Positions 25,635 through 35,502 of a stretch of 64,000 nt of DNA are shown one piece after another; positions within the stretch are counted from its first letter, which is position 1, and each line of letters begins with the position of its first letter. The DNA comes from Azonexus hydrophilus DSM 23864 (lineage in GTDB: Bacteria > Pseudomonadota > Gammaproteobacteria > Burkholderiales > Rhodocyclaceae), in the NCBI RefSeq assembly GCF_000429605.1, contig NZ_KE386925.1, positions 337,209 to 401,208 of the forward strand, written 5' to 3'. Under the pieces are notes generated by a model. It worked only from the letters and a program-made list of their open reading frames with translations, did no database searches and had not been told where the DNA came from. Both the position numbers and the translations under genes were made by a program.

Positions 25635-25925
25635 ATGCTGTTGCACGAGTTACATGCCCAAAAAAACCTCATTACTGCCCTGGGTCGCCAGTACGGTGCC
25701 AGGCACATTCGCGTGTTCGGATCGGTAGCACGCGGCGAAGAAGGCCCCGACAGCGACGTCGATTTTCTAGTCGAGTTTGATCCGGGCTACGACCTCTTCG
25801 CCCAGCGTCTCCCCTTGACCAGAGAACTGTCGGAGCTTCTGGGAAGACCAGTCGACCTGTTACCGGAACACGAACTGAGCCGCCACCTGCGCGAGGACAT
25901 CCTCAAGGAAGCCGTCGAGCTATGA
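25635..25925 (+). CDS. mntA: MntA-type nucleotidyltransferase antitoxin
   Basis: A 96-residue minimal nucleotidyltransferase. The catalytic GSx10DxD motif is GSVARGEEGPDSDVD, and a third Asp is in RPVDLLP. MntA antitoxins AMPylate a tyrosine of the HEPN toxin and thereby silence it. The gene overlaps hepT by 4 nt (ATGA). A consensus -10 TATAAT at 25593-25598 lies upstream, though no good -35 is visible. It sits between two molybdate clusters without any obvious link to them. Confidence 0.88.
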   Translation: MLLHELHAQKNLITALGRQYGARHIRVFGSVARGEEGPDSDVDFLVEFDPGYDLFAQRLPLTRELSELLGRPVDLLPEHELSRHLREDILKEAVEL

Positions 25926-26257
25926 ACAGGCCGTGGCAACCTCACGCCCACCACATCCTCGACGCCATCGCCAAGATTCGCCGCATTCAGGTGCGCGGCG
26001 ATCTGACTCAGGACGACATCCTCTACGATGCCGCTCTGCGCAATCTGCAGACACTCTCCGAATCCACCCAGCACCTGCCCGATCAACTCAAAGCCGCCTG
26101 GCCGGACATTCCCTGGCGTGACATCAGCGGCTTCCGCAACATCCTGGTGCACAACTATCTCGGCGAAATCGACCCAATAACCGTCGCCGCCGTCATTGAT
26201 CGGCACCTTGAAATGCTGGAAACCAGCATTCGGGCGATGCTTGCGAACGACGGCTGA
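25922..26257 (+). CDS. hepT: HepT-type HEPN ribonuclease toxin
   Basis: A 111-residue helical HEPN protein. The RNase motif Rx4HxY appears intact as RNILVHNY, the Tyr being the residue AMPylated by MntA in studied homologues. HepT degrades RNA (tRNA in some systems), halting growth. The paired order antitoxin then toxin, with a 4-nt overlap, is the usual MntA/HepT layout. Such pairs may protect against phage or simply stabilise the locus. Confidence 0.88.
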   Translation: MNRPWQPHAHHILDAIAKIRRIQVRGDLTQDDILYDAALRNLQTLSESTQHLPDQLKAAWPDIPWRDISGFRNILVHNYLGEIDPITVAAVIDRHLEMLETSIRAMLANDG

Positions 26258-26278
26258 GCAGGTACTGAATCTGCTTGA

Positions 26279-26707
26279 TCAGGCCGGCACGCCAAGAATG
26301 ACGTGGCTGGCTTTGATCAGGGCAGTGGCAGGCTCACCGACCTTGAGCCCAAGTTCGAGCACGGCTTCGTTGGTGACCACCGAATGGACCACGGTTCCAC
26401 CGGCCAGGGTGATCGCGACTTCGGTATTCACCGCCCCCTTGGTCAGCGCGCTGACCTTGCCGGCCAACTGGTTACGCGCCGAGAAGTGGACATCGGGCTG
26501 ACCGGACAGCAACATCACCCACGGCGCCTTGACGTAGGCAACGGCTTCCCCACCGACCGCCAGGCCCAGCGATTTGACGCTGGCTTCTGTCACGATTGCG
26601 ACAATTTTGTCGCCCCCCGACAGGGTGAGCTCGACCTCGGCATTGACAGCACCGTCGGTAAGGGCGGTGATTTTTCCTTTGAAAACATTACGTGCGCTGA
26701 CATTCAT
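26279..26707 (-). CDS. mop: Di-Mop molybdate-binding protein (molbindin)
   Basis: A 142-residue protein made of two Mop/TOBE repeats, residues about 2-68 (SARNVFKGKITALTDGAVNA) and 73-140 (SARNQLAGKVSALTKGAVNT). Molbindins oligomerise and store molybdate or tungstate in the cytoplasm. The start MNVSARN is chosen because it begins the first repeat and has a GGAGA-type Shine-Dalgarno upstream. It is divergent from modE, and a CGCTATATA motif lies 40 bp ahead of its ATG. Confidence 0.92.
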   Translation of the reverse strand: MNVSARNVFKGKITALTDGAVNAEVELTLSGGDKIVAIVTEASVKSLGLAVGGEAVAYVKAPWVMLLSGQPDVHFSARNQLAGKVSALTKGAVNTEVAITLAGGTVVHSVVTNEAVLELGLKVGEPATALIKASHVILGVPA

Positions 26708-26746
26708 GGCGTTCTCCTGACAATTGGGTTCAACTGGCCCGCTTTT

Positions 26747-26755
26747 CGCTATATA
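26747..26755. promoter_or_regulatory. ModE half-box-like motif ahead of mop
   Basis: CGCTATATA occurs 40 bp upstream of the mop start codon in the mop-modE divergent region. It differs by one base from the CGTTATATA near modE and near the TonB cluster. No clear inverted arm follows at 6-7 bp, so it would be a half site. Confidence 0.4.
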
Positions 26756-26858
26756 CAAAAACAATCAACGAGCGATTGACGGCTTGCCGACAATTTAATC
26801 GCTAACAGCGTATAGCATCAACCATAGCGCCAATGAAATTTTCCGGTAAACTCGAACT

Positions 26859-26867
26859 CGTTATATA
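26859..26867. promoter_or_regulatory. ModE half-box-like motif ahead of modE
   Basis: CGTTATATA lies 17 bp before the modE ATG. The flanking sequence (TCG before, AAACAAGG after) resembles that around the mop-side motif. Position just upstream of the regulator gene suits autoregulation. A matching inverted arm is not visible. Confidence 0.4.
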
Positions 26868-26884
26868 AACAAGGAAACAACCGA

Positions 26885-28485
<1,601 letters not shown>

Positions 28486-28502
28486 ATCGATAGGCGACGG
28501 CA

Positions 28503-29318
28503 ATGAGATTCAAACACCTCAAAGGCTTTACCGCAGGTGCCGGCATCGGCTCACTCGGCGGCATGATCGGCCTGGGTGGTGCCGAGTTTCGCTTGCCGCT
28601 ACTGGTCGCTTACTTCAGGATTCCCACTTTACAGGCCATCATCCTGAACAAAGCATGTAGCCTGATTGTCGTTGCCGTCGCCATTTTCTCCCGGCAGGCC
28701 AGCATTTCCTGGACACAAATCTGGCCCCAAAATCATATTGTGCTCAATCTGCTCATCGGCAGCCTTGTCGGCGCCTGGTGGGCGGCGGGCAAGGCCATCA
28801 AACTATCGCCAGCAACACTCAATCGAGTGGTTTTCGTACTTCTTGCCGGCCTAGGATGCGTGATGCTCGCCGAGGCCAGTTTCCCGTTTGAAAATGGCGG
28901 TGGTGCAAACTGGTTTGCCAACAGCTACTGGCTAACCATGGCTGGCGTGCTCGCCGGCCTGGTCATCGGCATGGTTGCCGCGCTACTCGGCGTGGCTGGC
29001 GGGGAATTGCTGATTCCGACAATCGTCCTGCTCTACGGCGTGGATATCAAACTGGCAGGCAGCCTTTCGCTGCTCGTCAGCCTGCCGACCATGCTTGCCG
29101 GCTTCCTTCGTTACCGCAGCTCTGGCGATTTTTCGGTGTTGCGGGATGAAAGACACTTATTCTTTTCTCTTACCGCTGGATCAATTCTCGGCGCCATTCT
29201 GGGCGGACTCATCTTGGGGTGGATAGATGAACGCTTGCTGATGTTCGGCCTGGCCACCCTGTTATTGCTCTCCGCCTGGAAGACCTTTCACCACGCACGC
29301 AACACACAAACATGCTGA
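28503..29318 (+). CDS. TSUP (TauE/SafE) family membrane protein inside the mod operon
   Basis: A 271-residue integral membrane protein with two repeated glycine-rich halves, [18 protein letters not shown] near the start and [21 protein letters not shown] in the middle, the mark of TSUP (DUF81) transporters. About seven to eight membrane segments are visible. TSUP members move sulfite, sulfonates or other organic anions; the substrate is unknown here. The gene lies between modA and modB, 17 nt after modA and overlapping modB by 7 nt. Confidence 0.88.
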   Translation: MRFKHLKGFTAGAGIGSLGGMIGLGGAEFRLPLLVAYFRIPTLQAIILNKACSLIVVAVAIFSRQASISWTQIWPQNHIVLNLLIGSLVGAWWAAGKAIKLSPATLNRVVFVLLAGLGCVMLAEASFPFENGGGANWFANSYWLTMAGVLAGLVIGMVAALLGVAGGELLIPTIVLLYGVDIKLAGSLSLLVSLPTMLAGFLRYRSSGDFSVLRDERHLFFSLTAGSILGAILGGLILGWIDERLLMFGLATLLLLSAWKTFHHARNTQTC

Positions 29319-29989
29319 CCGATACCGACCTCCAGGCCATCTGGCTGACTGTCCGCCTGGCCGCACTCACCACTTTCATACTATTTTTCATCGGCACGCC
29401 GATCGCCTGGTGGTTGGCGCGCACGCGTTCCTGGTGGAAAGGGCCTTTCGGCGCCGTTGTCGCCTTGCCGCTGGTATTGCCGCCATCGGTACTGGGTTTC
29501 TACCTGCTGCTGGCGATGGGACCGAACGGGCCGGTAGGGCAATTCACTCAGTCGCTCGGCTGGGGAACGCTGCCATTCACCTTCTGGGGCTTGGTCGTTG
29601 CCTCGGTCTTCTACTCCCTGCCGTTCATGGTTCAGCCATTGCAGAACGCCTTCGAGGCCATTGGAGAACGACCGCTGGAGGTTGCCGCAACCCTGCGCGC
29701 CTCGCCGTTCGACACCTTCTTCTCAGTCGTGCTGCCACTGGCACGACCGGGCTTTGTCACTGCCGGCATCCTGAGTTTCGCCCATACCGTGGGCGAATTC
29801 GGCGTCGTACTGATGATCGGCGGCAACATCCCCGGCGTGACCCGGGTTGCGTCGGTACAGATTTACGATCATGTCGAAGCGATGGAATATGCCGATGCCC
29901 ACCGTCTGTCAGCCGTCATGCTGGCCTTCTCCTTCGCGGTGCTTCTAGGCATGTACATGCGTCGCAACACCCCACGCAAAGAGGCTTGA
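29312..29989 (+). CDS. modB: Molybdate ABC transporter permease ModB
   Basis: A 225-residue permease with about five membrane segments. The EAA loop is [20 protein letters not shown], and [18 protein letters not shown] is the ModB signature. It forms the membrane channel of the ModABC importer. The ATG lies in the last codons of the TSUP gene (7-nt overlap), and the stop is 1 nt before modC. Confidence 0.94.
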   Translation: MLTDTDLQAIWLTVRLAALTTFILFFIGTPIAWWLARTRSWWKGPFGAVVALPLVLPPSVLGFYLLLAMGPNGPVGQFTQSLGWGTLPFTFWGLVVASVFYSLPFMVQPLQNAFEAIGERPLEVAATLRASPFDTFFSVVLPLARPGFVTAGILSFAHTVGEFGVVLMIGGNIPGVTRVASVQIYDHVEAMEYADAHRLSAVMLAFSFAVLLGMYMRRNTPRKEA

Positions 29990-29990
29990 G

Positions 29991-31061
29991 ATGGAATCCA
30001 TAGAAGCACGCTTCAAGCTGGACTGGCCGGGATTTTCCCTGGATGTCGATATCAGGTTGCCGGGACGCGGCGTGACCGCGCTGTTCGGTCACTCCGGCTC
30101 GGGCAAGACAACCTTGCTGCGTTGTCTTGCCGGCCTGGAAAACCCCTCCTGCGGTCGACTCGTGTTCAAGGGCAAAATCTGGCAGGACGATAACACCTGG
30201 CTGCCCACACACCACCGGCCAATTGGCTACGTCTTCCAGGAAGCCAGCCTGTTTCCACACCTCTCGGTGCTCGGCAACCTGCACTACGGCCAGAAACGCA
30301 GCGGCAGCGCCAGCCGGGTGAGCCTGGACACGGCCATCGAACTGCTCGGCATCGGCCACCTGCTAGGCCGCAAACCGGACAGCCTCTCCGGCGGCGAACG
30401 CCAGCGCGTCGGCATGGCCCGGGCGCTGGCCGTCGGCCCGGAGATCCTGCTGATGGACGAGCCGCTGGCAGCGCTCGATCTGAAGCGCAAAAAGGAAATT
30501 CTGCCCTACCTCGAACGCCTGCACGACGAACTCGACATTCCGGTCATTTACGTCAGCCATTCTCCCGACGAAGTCGCCCGCCTGGCCGACCACATCGTCG
30601 CCATGGACGGCGGGCGCGTGGTCGCCCACGGACCGCTCGGCGAAACCCTGGCCCGCCTCGACCTGCCCATCCGCCTCGGCGAGGACGCCGGCGTGGTGCT
30701 CGACGCGACGATCGGCGAGATCGATGCGCAATGGCATCTGGCCCGTGTCGACTTTCCCGGCGGCAACCTGTGGACCCGCGACCACGACCTGCCGGTCGGC
30801 CGCAAGGTGCGCGTGCGCGTGCTTGCCCGCGATGTCAGCCTGACCCTCGACGACCCCGGCCGCAGCAGCATCCAGAACGTCCATCCGGCGGTGGTCGAGG
30901 CCGTTGCCGACGACGATCACCCAGCCAACCGGCTGGTCCGCGTCACCCTCGGCGAAACCCGCCTGCTGTCGCGCCTGACGCGGCGCGCGGTCGAACAACT
31001 GGGCATCGTCCCCGGGCTGCCGGTACGCGTGCAAGTCAAATCCGTGGCCCTGATGGAGTGA
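29991..31061 (+). CDS. modC: Molybdate ABC transporter ATPase ModC
   Basis: A 356-residue ATPase. Walker A is GHSGSGKTT, the Q-loop is VFQEASLFPHLS, the signature is LSGGERQRVGMARAL, Walker B is EILLMDEPLAALD and the switch is SHS (His in VSHSPDEVARL). A C-terminal TOBE domain (about 290-355, ending GLPVRVQVKSVALM) fits canonical ModC, where it senses molybdate. It starts 1 nt after modB and ends 2 nt before modD. Confidence 0.94.
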   Translation: MESIEARFKLDWPGFSLDVDIRLPGRGVTALFGHSGSGKTTLLRCLAGLENPSCGRLVFKGKIWQDDNTWLPTHHRPIGYVFQEASLFPHLSVLGNLHYGQKRSGSASRVSLDTAIELLGIGHLLGRKPDSLSGGERQRVGMARALAVGPEILLMDEPLAALDLKRKKEILPYLERLHDELDIPVIYVSHSPDEVARLADHIVAMDGGRVVAHGPLGETLARLDLPIRLGEDAGVVLDATIGEIDAQWHLARVDFPGGNLWTRDHDLPVGRKVRVRVLARDVSLTLDDPGRSSIQNVHPAVVEAVADDDHPANRLVRVTLGETRLLSRLTRRAVEQLGIVPGLPVRVQVKSVALME

Positions 31062-31063
31062 CG

Positions 31064-31894
31064 ATGAATCCCTACACCCTGCCCGACCACGAACTCGAAC
31101 GCCTGCTCGGCGAGGATGTGCCGGCCGGCGACGCCACCACCTTCGCCCTCGACATCGGCCAACGACCGGGACGGATCGTCTTCCGCGCCCGCCACACGAT
31201 GACTGTTTGTGGCAGCGAGGAAGCGCTGCGCCTGGGCGAATTGCGCGGCCTCTCCCGGATCGGCGAATTGACGGCGAGCGGCACCGCACTGCAGCCGGGC
31301 GAGACGATACTTTCCCTGGCCGGCGAGGCCGCCGCCCTGCACGCGGTATGGAAGACCGCGCAAACGCTGATGGAGTATCTCTCCGGAATCGCCTCTGCCA
31401 CCGCCGACATCGTCGCCGCCGCCCGCTCGGGCCATTCAGACTGCGCGGTGGTGTGCACGCGCAAGAATTTCCCGGGCACCAAGGCCGCCACCGTCAAGGC
31501 CGTCCTCGCCGGCGGCGCCAGCCCGCACCGCCTGAGCCTGTCGGAAACCCTGCTGGTTTTCGCCGAACATCGCGCCTTCCTCGACGAAAGTCCTGCCACC
31601 ACGCTCGCCCGCCTGCGCCGCCGCTGGCCGGAACGCAGCATCGTGGTCGAGGTCGCCGACGAAAACGAGGCGCTGGCCTGGGCCGGCGCCGACATCCTGC
31701 AACTGGAGAAATGGCCGGTCGACGCCGTCGCCGACCTCCATGCCCGCCTTCCGGAAACCCGCCTGGCTGCGGCCGGCGGCGTCAACGCCGGCAACGCTGC
31801 CGCCTATGCGCGTGCCGGCGCCGCCATCCTGGTCACCAGCGCGCCCTACTTCGCCGGCCCGCGCGACGTGGCAGTGAGCATCAGCGCCGACTAG
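31064..31894 (+). CDS. modD: ModD, quinolinate phosphoribosyltransferase-like protein
   Basis: A 276-residue protein similar in fold to NadC. It has LLGEDVPAGDATTFAL near the start, then TRKNFPGTKAATVKAVLAGG and RLAAAGGVNAGNAAAYARAG. ModD genes commonly end molybdate operons, and their reaction is not established. The gene follows modC by 2 nt and overlaps the convergent HxlR gene by 4 bp. No terminator separates the convergent genes. Confidence 0.9.
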   Translation: MNPYTLPDHELERLLGEDVPAGDATTFALDIGQRPGRIVFRARHTMTVCGSEEALRLGELRGLSRIGELTASGTALQPGETILSLAGEAAALHAVWKTAQTLMEYLSGIASATADIVAAARSGHSDCAVVCTRKNFPGTKAATVKAVLAGGASPHRLSLSETLLVFAEHRAFLDESPATTLARLRRRWPERSIVVEVADENEALAWAGADILQLEKWPVDAVADLHARLPETRLAAAGGVNAGNAAAYARAGAAILVTSAPYFAGPRDVAVSISAD

Positions 31895-32301
31895 CCGGCG
31901 CCGTTTTCCCGGCTGGCGCGCGCCGCCATGATTTCCGGCAGCTTGAATTCGATCCAGTCGGCCAGCGCCTCGACCTTCTGCGCCAGTTCCTCGCCCAGCG
32001 GCGTCAGACTGTACTCGACGTGCGGCGGCACCACCGGATGCGCGATGCGCGCGACGAAACCGTCGGCTTCCAGCCACTGCAGGGTTTGCGCCAGCATCTT
32101 CTCGCTGATCCCGCCGACCTTGCGGCGCAGATCGCTGAAACGCTGCGTGCCGTCGCGCAAGGCCACCAGCAGCAGGACACCCCAGCGGCTGGTGACGTGC
32201 TTGAGCACTTCGCGTGACGGACACTGTTCGGCGAAAACGTTGCCGCGCCGCATCAATTCGGCCAGCGTGGCAGGCGGTTCGGGGGAAATCCGATCGTTCA
32301 T
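31891..32301 (-). CDS. HxlR-family redox-sensing regulator (QorR-like)
   Basis: A 136-residue winged-helix regulator with the HxlR signature CPSREVLKHVTSRWGVLLLVAL and FSDLRRKVGGISEKMLAQTL. Cys27, just before the first helix, matches the redox-sensing Cys of QorR/YodB-type members. It is divergent from a quinone-oxidoreductase gene of the QorB type with an inverted-repeat operator between them, the standard QorR/QorB arrangement. Oxidation of the Cys would release repression. Confidence 0.88.
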   Translation of the reverse strand: MNDRISPEPPATLAELMRRGNVFAEQCPSREVLKHVTSRWGVLLLVALRDGTQRFSDLRRKVGGISEKMLAQTLQWLEADGFVARIAHPVVPPHVEYSLTPLGEELAQKVEALADWIEFKLPEIMAARASRENGAG

Positions 32302-32323
32302 TTAACACTTACCTTTTCGTGCG

Positions 32324-32342
32324 TACTTACTATTCGTAAGTA
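32324..32342. promoter_or_regulatory. Inverted-repeat operator between the HxlR and QorB-type genes
   Basis: TACTTAC (32324-32330), a 5-bp spacer TATTC and GTAAGTA (32336-32342) form a perfect 7-5-7 palindrome. An additional ACTTAC half occurs at about 32306-32312 nearer the HxlR gene. HxlR dimers bind sites of this kind; ACTT/AAGT cores are usual. The position between divergent starts suggests control of both genes. Confidence 0.75.
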
Positions 32343-32391
32343 TAAACATTATCCTGCGCTTCCCCATCACGAAATCAAGAAAGGAAGTCCC

Positions 32392-33249
32392 ATGATCGTC
32401 GTCACCGGCGCTACCGGCCAACTCGGCCAACTCGTCATCGAGCACCTGCTCAAGCGCGTTCCCGCCAGCGAAATCGCCGCTGCGGTGCGCAATCCGGACA
32501 AGGCCGGCACTCTGGCGGCGCGCGGCATCACTGTGCGCGAGGCCGATTACGACCGGCCAGAAACGCTGGCCCGCAGCTTCGCCGCCGGCGACAAGGTGTT
32601 GCTGATCTCATCCAGCGAAATCGGCCGCCGCCTGCCCCAGCACCAGGCGGTCATCGACGCCGCCCGCCGCGCCAATGTCGGTCTGCTCGCCTACACCAGC
32701 CTGCTCCACGCCGATACTTCACCGCTGCCCCTGGCCGCCGAACACAAGGCGACCGAGGCCGCGCTGCAGGCTTCCGGCCTGCCGGTCACGATCTTGCGCA
32801 ACGGCTGGTATACCGAGAATTATCTGGCCGGCATCGACGCCATCCTCGCCCACGGCGCCGTGCTCGGTTGTGCCAGCGACGGCCGCATCGCCTCGGCCGC
32901 GCGCAACGACTACGCCGAAGCCGCAGCCGTGGTGATGAGCGGCAGCGGTCACGCCGGCAAGATCTACGAACTGGCTGGCGACCAGGCTTACACGCTCGCC
33001 GGTCTGGCCGGCGAAATCGCCGCCCAGGCGGGTCGGCCGATTGCCTTCCACAACCTGCCGCAAGCCGAATACCGGTCAGTGCTGGTCCAGGCCGGCCTGC
33101 CCGAAGGCCTGGCCGACCTGCTCGCCGAATCCGACACCGGCGCCGCTCAGGACGGCTTGTTCGACGACAGCCGGCAACTGGGCAAGCTGATCGACCGGCC
33201 GACCACCCCGCTGGCCGACTCGGTGCGCAGCGCGCTGGGCAAAAGCTGA
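32392..33249 (+). CDS. NAD(P)H:quinone oxidoreductase, QorB/NmrA-like
   Basis: A 285-residue SDR-type protein of the NmrA/QorB group. The dinucleotide motif is VVTGATGQLGQLV, with YTSLLHADTSPLPLAAEHK around the active region and LRNGWYTENYLAG. QorB reduces quinones by two electrons using NADPH, protecting against quinone stress. An AAGGAAG Shine-Dalgarno precedes the ATG. It is divergent from its probable HxlR repressor. Confidence 0.9.
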   Translation: MIVVTGATGQLGQLVIEHLLKRVPASEIAAAVRNPDKAGTLAARGITVREADYDRPETLARSFAAGDKVLLISSSEIGRRLPQHQAVIDAARRANVGLLAYTSLLHADTSPLPLAAEHKATEAALQASGLPVTILRNGWYTENYLAGIDAILAHGAVLGCASDGRIASAARNDYAEAAAVVMSGSGHAGKIYELAGDQAYTLAGLAGEIAAQAGRPIAFHNLPQAEYRSVLVQAGLPEGLADLLAESDTGAAQDGLFDDSRQLGKLIDRPTTPLADSVRSALGKS

Positions 33250-33311
33250 GCGGCGATTCCGGGTGCGAAACTTGCATGCGTATGTGATTTCCTGTCTGGT
33301 TCACGACACTC

Positions 33312-33704
33312 ATGAAAATCGCCATCGCCACCCGGAATTTCAATGAAGTCAGCGGCCACGCCGGCCAGTGCCGGCAGTGGCTGCTCTACGACCTGTCGCA
33401 GCACCGCTCCAGCCAGTTGCTGCCTGCCCCGGGCCTGGTCGACCTGGCCAAGGACGAAGTGCTGCACGTGTTCACCGACGACCGGCCGCACCCGCTGGAC
33501 GGCATCGACATCGCCGTGGTCGCCAGCGCCGGCGACGGTTTCATCCGCCACATGAAGCTGCGCGGCTGCGAGGTACTGGTCACCGGCGAAACCGACCCGG
33601 CGGTGGCCATCACCCGCATCCTGGCCGGCGAAGCGCTGTCCGATCCGCGCTTCGACATCAGCACCTCGCTGTGCAAGTTGCGCGACCTCTTCTCGCGCTT
33701 CTGA
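33312..33704 (+). CDS. NifX/NafY-like iron-molybdenum cofactor-binding domain protein
   Basis: A 130-residue single-domain protein opening MKIAIATRNFNEVSGHAGQC, which matches the dinitrogenase iron-molybdenum cofactor biosynthesis fold (PF02579). The later GDGFIRHMKLRGCEVLVTGE is also typical. Nitrogenase relatives bind cofactor precursors, but many homologues occur without nitrogenase. No nif genes are in the window. It is 62 nt after the QorB-type gene and nearly abuts the convergent SIMPL gene. Confidence 0.78.
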   Translation: MKIAIATRNFNEVSGHAGQCRQWLLYDLSQHRSSQLLPAPGLVDLAKDEVLHVFTDDRPHPLDGIDIAVVASAGDGFIRHMKLRGCEVLVTGETDPAVAITRILAGEALSDPRFDISTSLCKLRDLFSRF

Positions 33705-33707
33705 AAC

Positions 33708-34379
33708 TCAGTCGATCAGTTCGATCTGGCCGCTGACGTTGGTCGTCAGCAGGCTTTCGCCGGCTTCCAGCGGGGCCGGCATGGCTTCGGCCATCATCAC
33801 CTTGGCGGCGCGGAACACCGGCATGGGCATGGCACCGCCCTGTTGCGAAACCGACAACTGCTTGATCTTCCATTTCTTGCCCAGCGCGCCGGCAATGACC
33901 TCGGCACGGCTCTGGAAAGCCTTGATCGCATCGCGTGTTGCTTCGTCCTCGACCTGGCGACGGGTTTCCGGCGACGGCATCTGGCTGACCTGAGCCACCG
34001 CCAGCCGGCGTTGCTGCAGTTCGCCGAGCAGTTCGGAGACGGCACCCAGGTCGCGCGATTCGATGACCAGCTCGCTGCGCATGCGCCAGCTTTCGATTTT
34101 CTGATCGCGACCATAGACCGGGTAGGTCGACTGGTTGCCGGATTTGACCGTCACCCCGGCCTTGCCGCGAATCAGTTGCAGCCCGCCGGCGATCTCCTGA
34201 TTGACGCGACGCGCCAGATCGGCCGGATTGCTGCCCTGGACCTCGCTGTAGACGACCGCGCGGACCTGGTCGTTGACGGCCGGCCGCGCCGCTTCGGCGG
34301 CCAGATCGACCGTCGTAGCCGCCTGGACACCGAGCGCCAGCAGCCCGCCGAGGAAAACCACTGCCTTGATTGCCTTCAT
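33708..34379 (-). CDS. SIMPL (DUF541) domain periplasmic protein
   Basis: A 223-residue secreted protein. The signal MKAIKAVVFLGGLLALGVQA is followed by a SIMPL domain (VYSEVQGSNPADLARRVNQE, QSTYPVYGRDQKIESWRMRS, DEATRDAIKAFQSRAEVIAG). Family function is poorly defined; some members act in oxidative-stress or outer-membrane maintenance. The start chosen is the Met before the signal; an ATG five codons upstream is possible. It is convergent with the NifX-like gene. Confidence 0.84.
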   Translation of the reverse strand: MKAIKAVVFLGGLLALGVQAATTVDLAAEAARPAVNDQVRAVVYSEVQGSNPADLARRVNQEIAGGLQLIRGKAGVTVKSGNQSTYPVYGRDQKIESWRMRSELVIESRDLGAVSELLGELQQRRLAVAQVSQMPSPETRRQVEDEATRDAIKAFQSRAEVIAGALGKKWKIKQLSVSQQGGAMPMPVFRAAKVMMAEAMPAPLEAGESLLTTNVSGQIELID

Positions 34380-34530
34380 GAGTCGTTGCTCCAATTATTG
34401 ACAGGGGAATCTTATCTGCCGCCGGAGGGCGTCGCCACGGGAAATCAGTAAAAATATGTTTCCCCGGGAGAAACTGGATAGCTGATTTTTGCTTGTATCG
34501 GACTTCGCCTTTTGTAATACTTTGCCTCCC

Positions 34531-35493
34531 ATGATCAACGTGCTTCAACTCAACCGCGTGCCAAACCAGGAAGATACTCCGGTGGAAGGAGCTCGCCGCG
34601 TCATCAACGGCGAAGAGCGTGTCTATTACGACGGTTACTGGATCAAGGCGTACAAGGTGCCGGCGGATACGCTGGAAGCCAAGAAGCGCCTGATCGACGC
34701 GCTGACCCGCCGCCTGTTCAACCATACCGAACACGGCCTGAACATTCCCGGCACCCGACTGGCCGAGGCAAGAAGCGCGTTTGAAGCGGAAACCGACCCG
34801 GCTCGCCGGCGCGTCAAGGGCGCCATGCTGGCCGGCGCACTGTTCAACCGCGCCGCCGACATCTTCCGCAAGCTGGTCGAACTCCAGGCCTGCGGCATCG
34901 AGATCCTCAGCGACAACCCGCTGATGCGCGAATGCGGCCGGTGCCTGCTCGAAGCCATGGAACTCGGTCGCAACGTGCTGCACCGCAGCGGCGAGGAAGG
35001 CATCGACGAACTGTGGGGCGAGCCGTTCCGCGCCTTCTCGATTCCGCTGGAAGATTTCTACGAGAGCCGCTACATCAAGATCGGTCAGACGATGCGCGAC
35101 ATCGACCTGATCGCCCGCTGCATGATCACCAACCTGGCTCAGTTGCCGGCGTTCGCCGGCGCCGAGTCGGCCATCGTCGATCTGGCCAATGCCGCCAAGA
35201 TCAAGACCGAAACGCTGCGTACCGATCCGGACATTTTCGACGTCTGGGCCATCATGGTCACCGCCGGCGAGCGCCTGGACAACCTGACGCCGCTACCGGT
35301 AGCCACCGGCAGCGAAACCGTCCACCACGATACGGCGGAAGGCCTGCAACTGTTCCGCCAGGGGCGCGACCTGATTTTCTACATCACCCGCGCGCGCACG
35401 CCGATGCCCAAGAGCACCCGCGAATTCATCTCGCGTTGCGAGGCCTACCGGGCGACCGGCCATGCCCCCCTGGCCTTCTTCCGCCAGGACTGA
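34531..35493 (+). CDS. Conserved hypothetical protein
   Basis: A 320-residue soluble, largely helical protein that I do not recognise. Visible features are the start MINVLQLNRVPNQEDTPVEG, an Arg/Lys-rich segment RVINGEERVYYDGYWIKAYK, and a Cys pair in MRECGRCLLEAMELG. It has no signal peptide or membrane segment. A possible promoter, TTGTAT (34493-34498), 16 bp, TAATAC (34515-34520), would give a very short leader before the ATG. It is convergent with the diguanylate cyclase gene. Confidence 0.75.
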   Translation: MINVLQLNRVPNQEDTPVEGARRVINGEERVYYDGYWIKAYKVPADTLEAKKRLIDALTRRLFNHTEHGLNIPGTRLAEARSAFEAETDPARRRVKGAMLAGALFNRAADIFRKLVELQACGIEILSDNPLMRECGRCLLEAMELGRNVLHRSGEEGIDELWGEPFRAFSIPLEDFYESRYIKIGQTMRDIDLIARCMITNLAQLPAFAGAESAIVDLANAAKIKTETLRTDPDIFDVWAIMVTAGERLDNLTPLPVATGSETVHHDTAEGLQLFRQGRDLIFYITRARTPMPKSTREFISRCEAYRATGHAPLAFFRQD

Positions 35494-35502
35494 AATCCCG
35501 CC

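Noticed and set aside
34489-34530. Fourteen extra codons upstream of the hypothetical gene at 34531
   Set aside because: A promoter-like TTGTAT/TAATAC pair falls inside the extension, and the inner ATG begins a better-looking protein.
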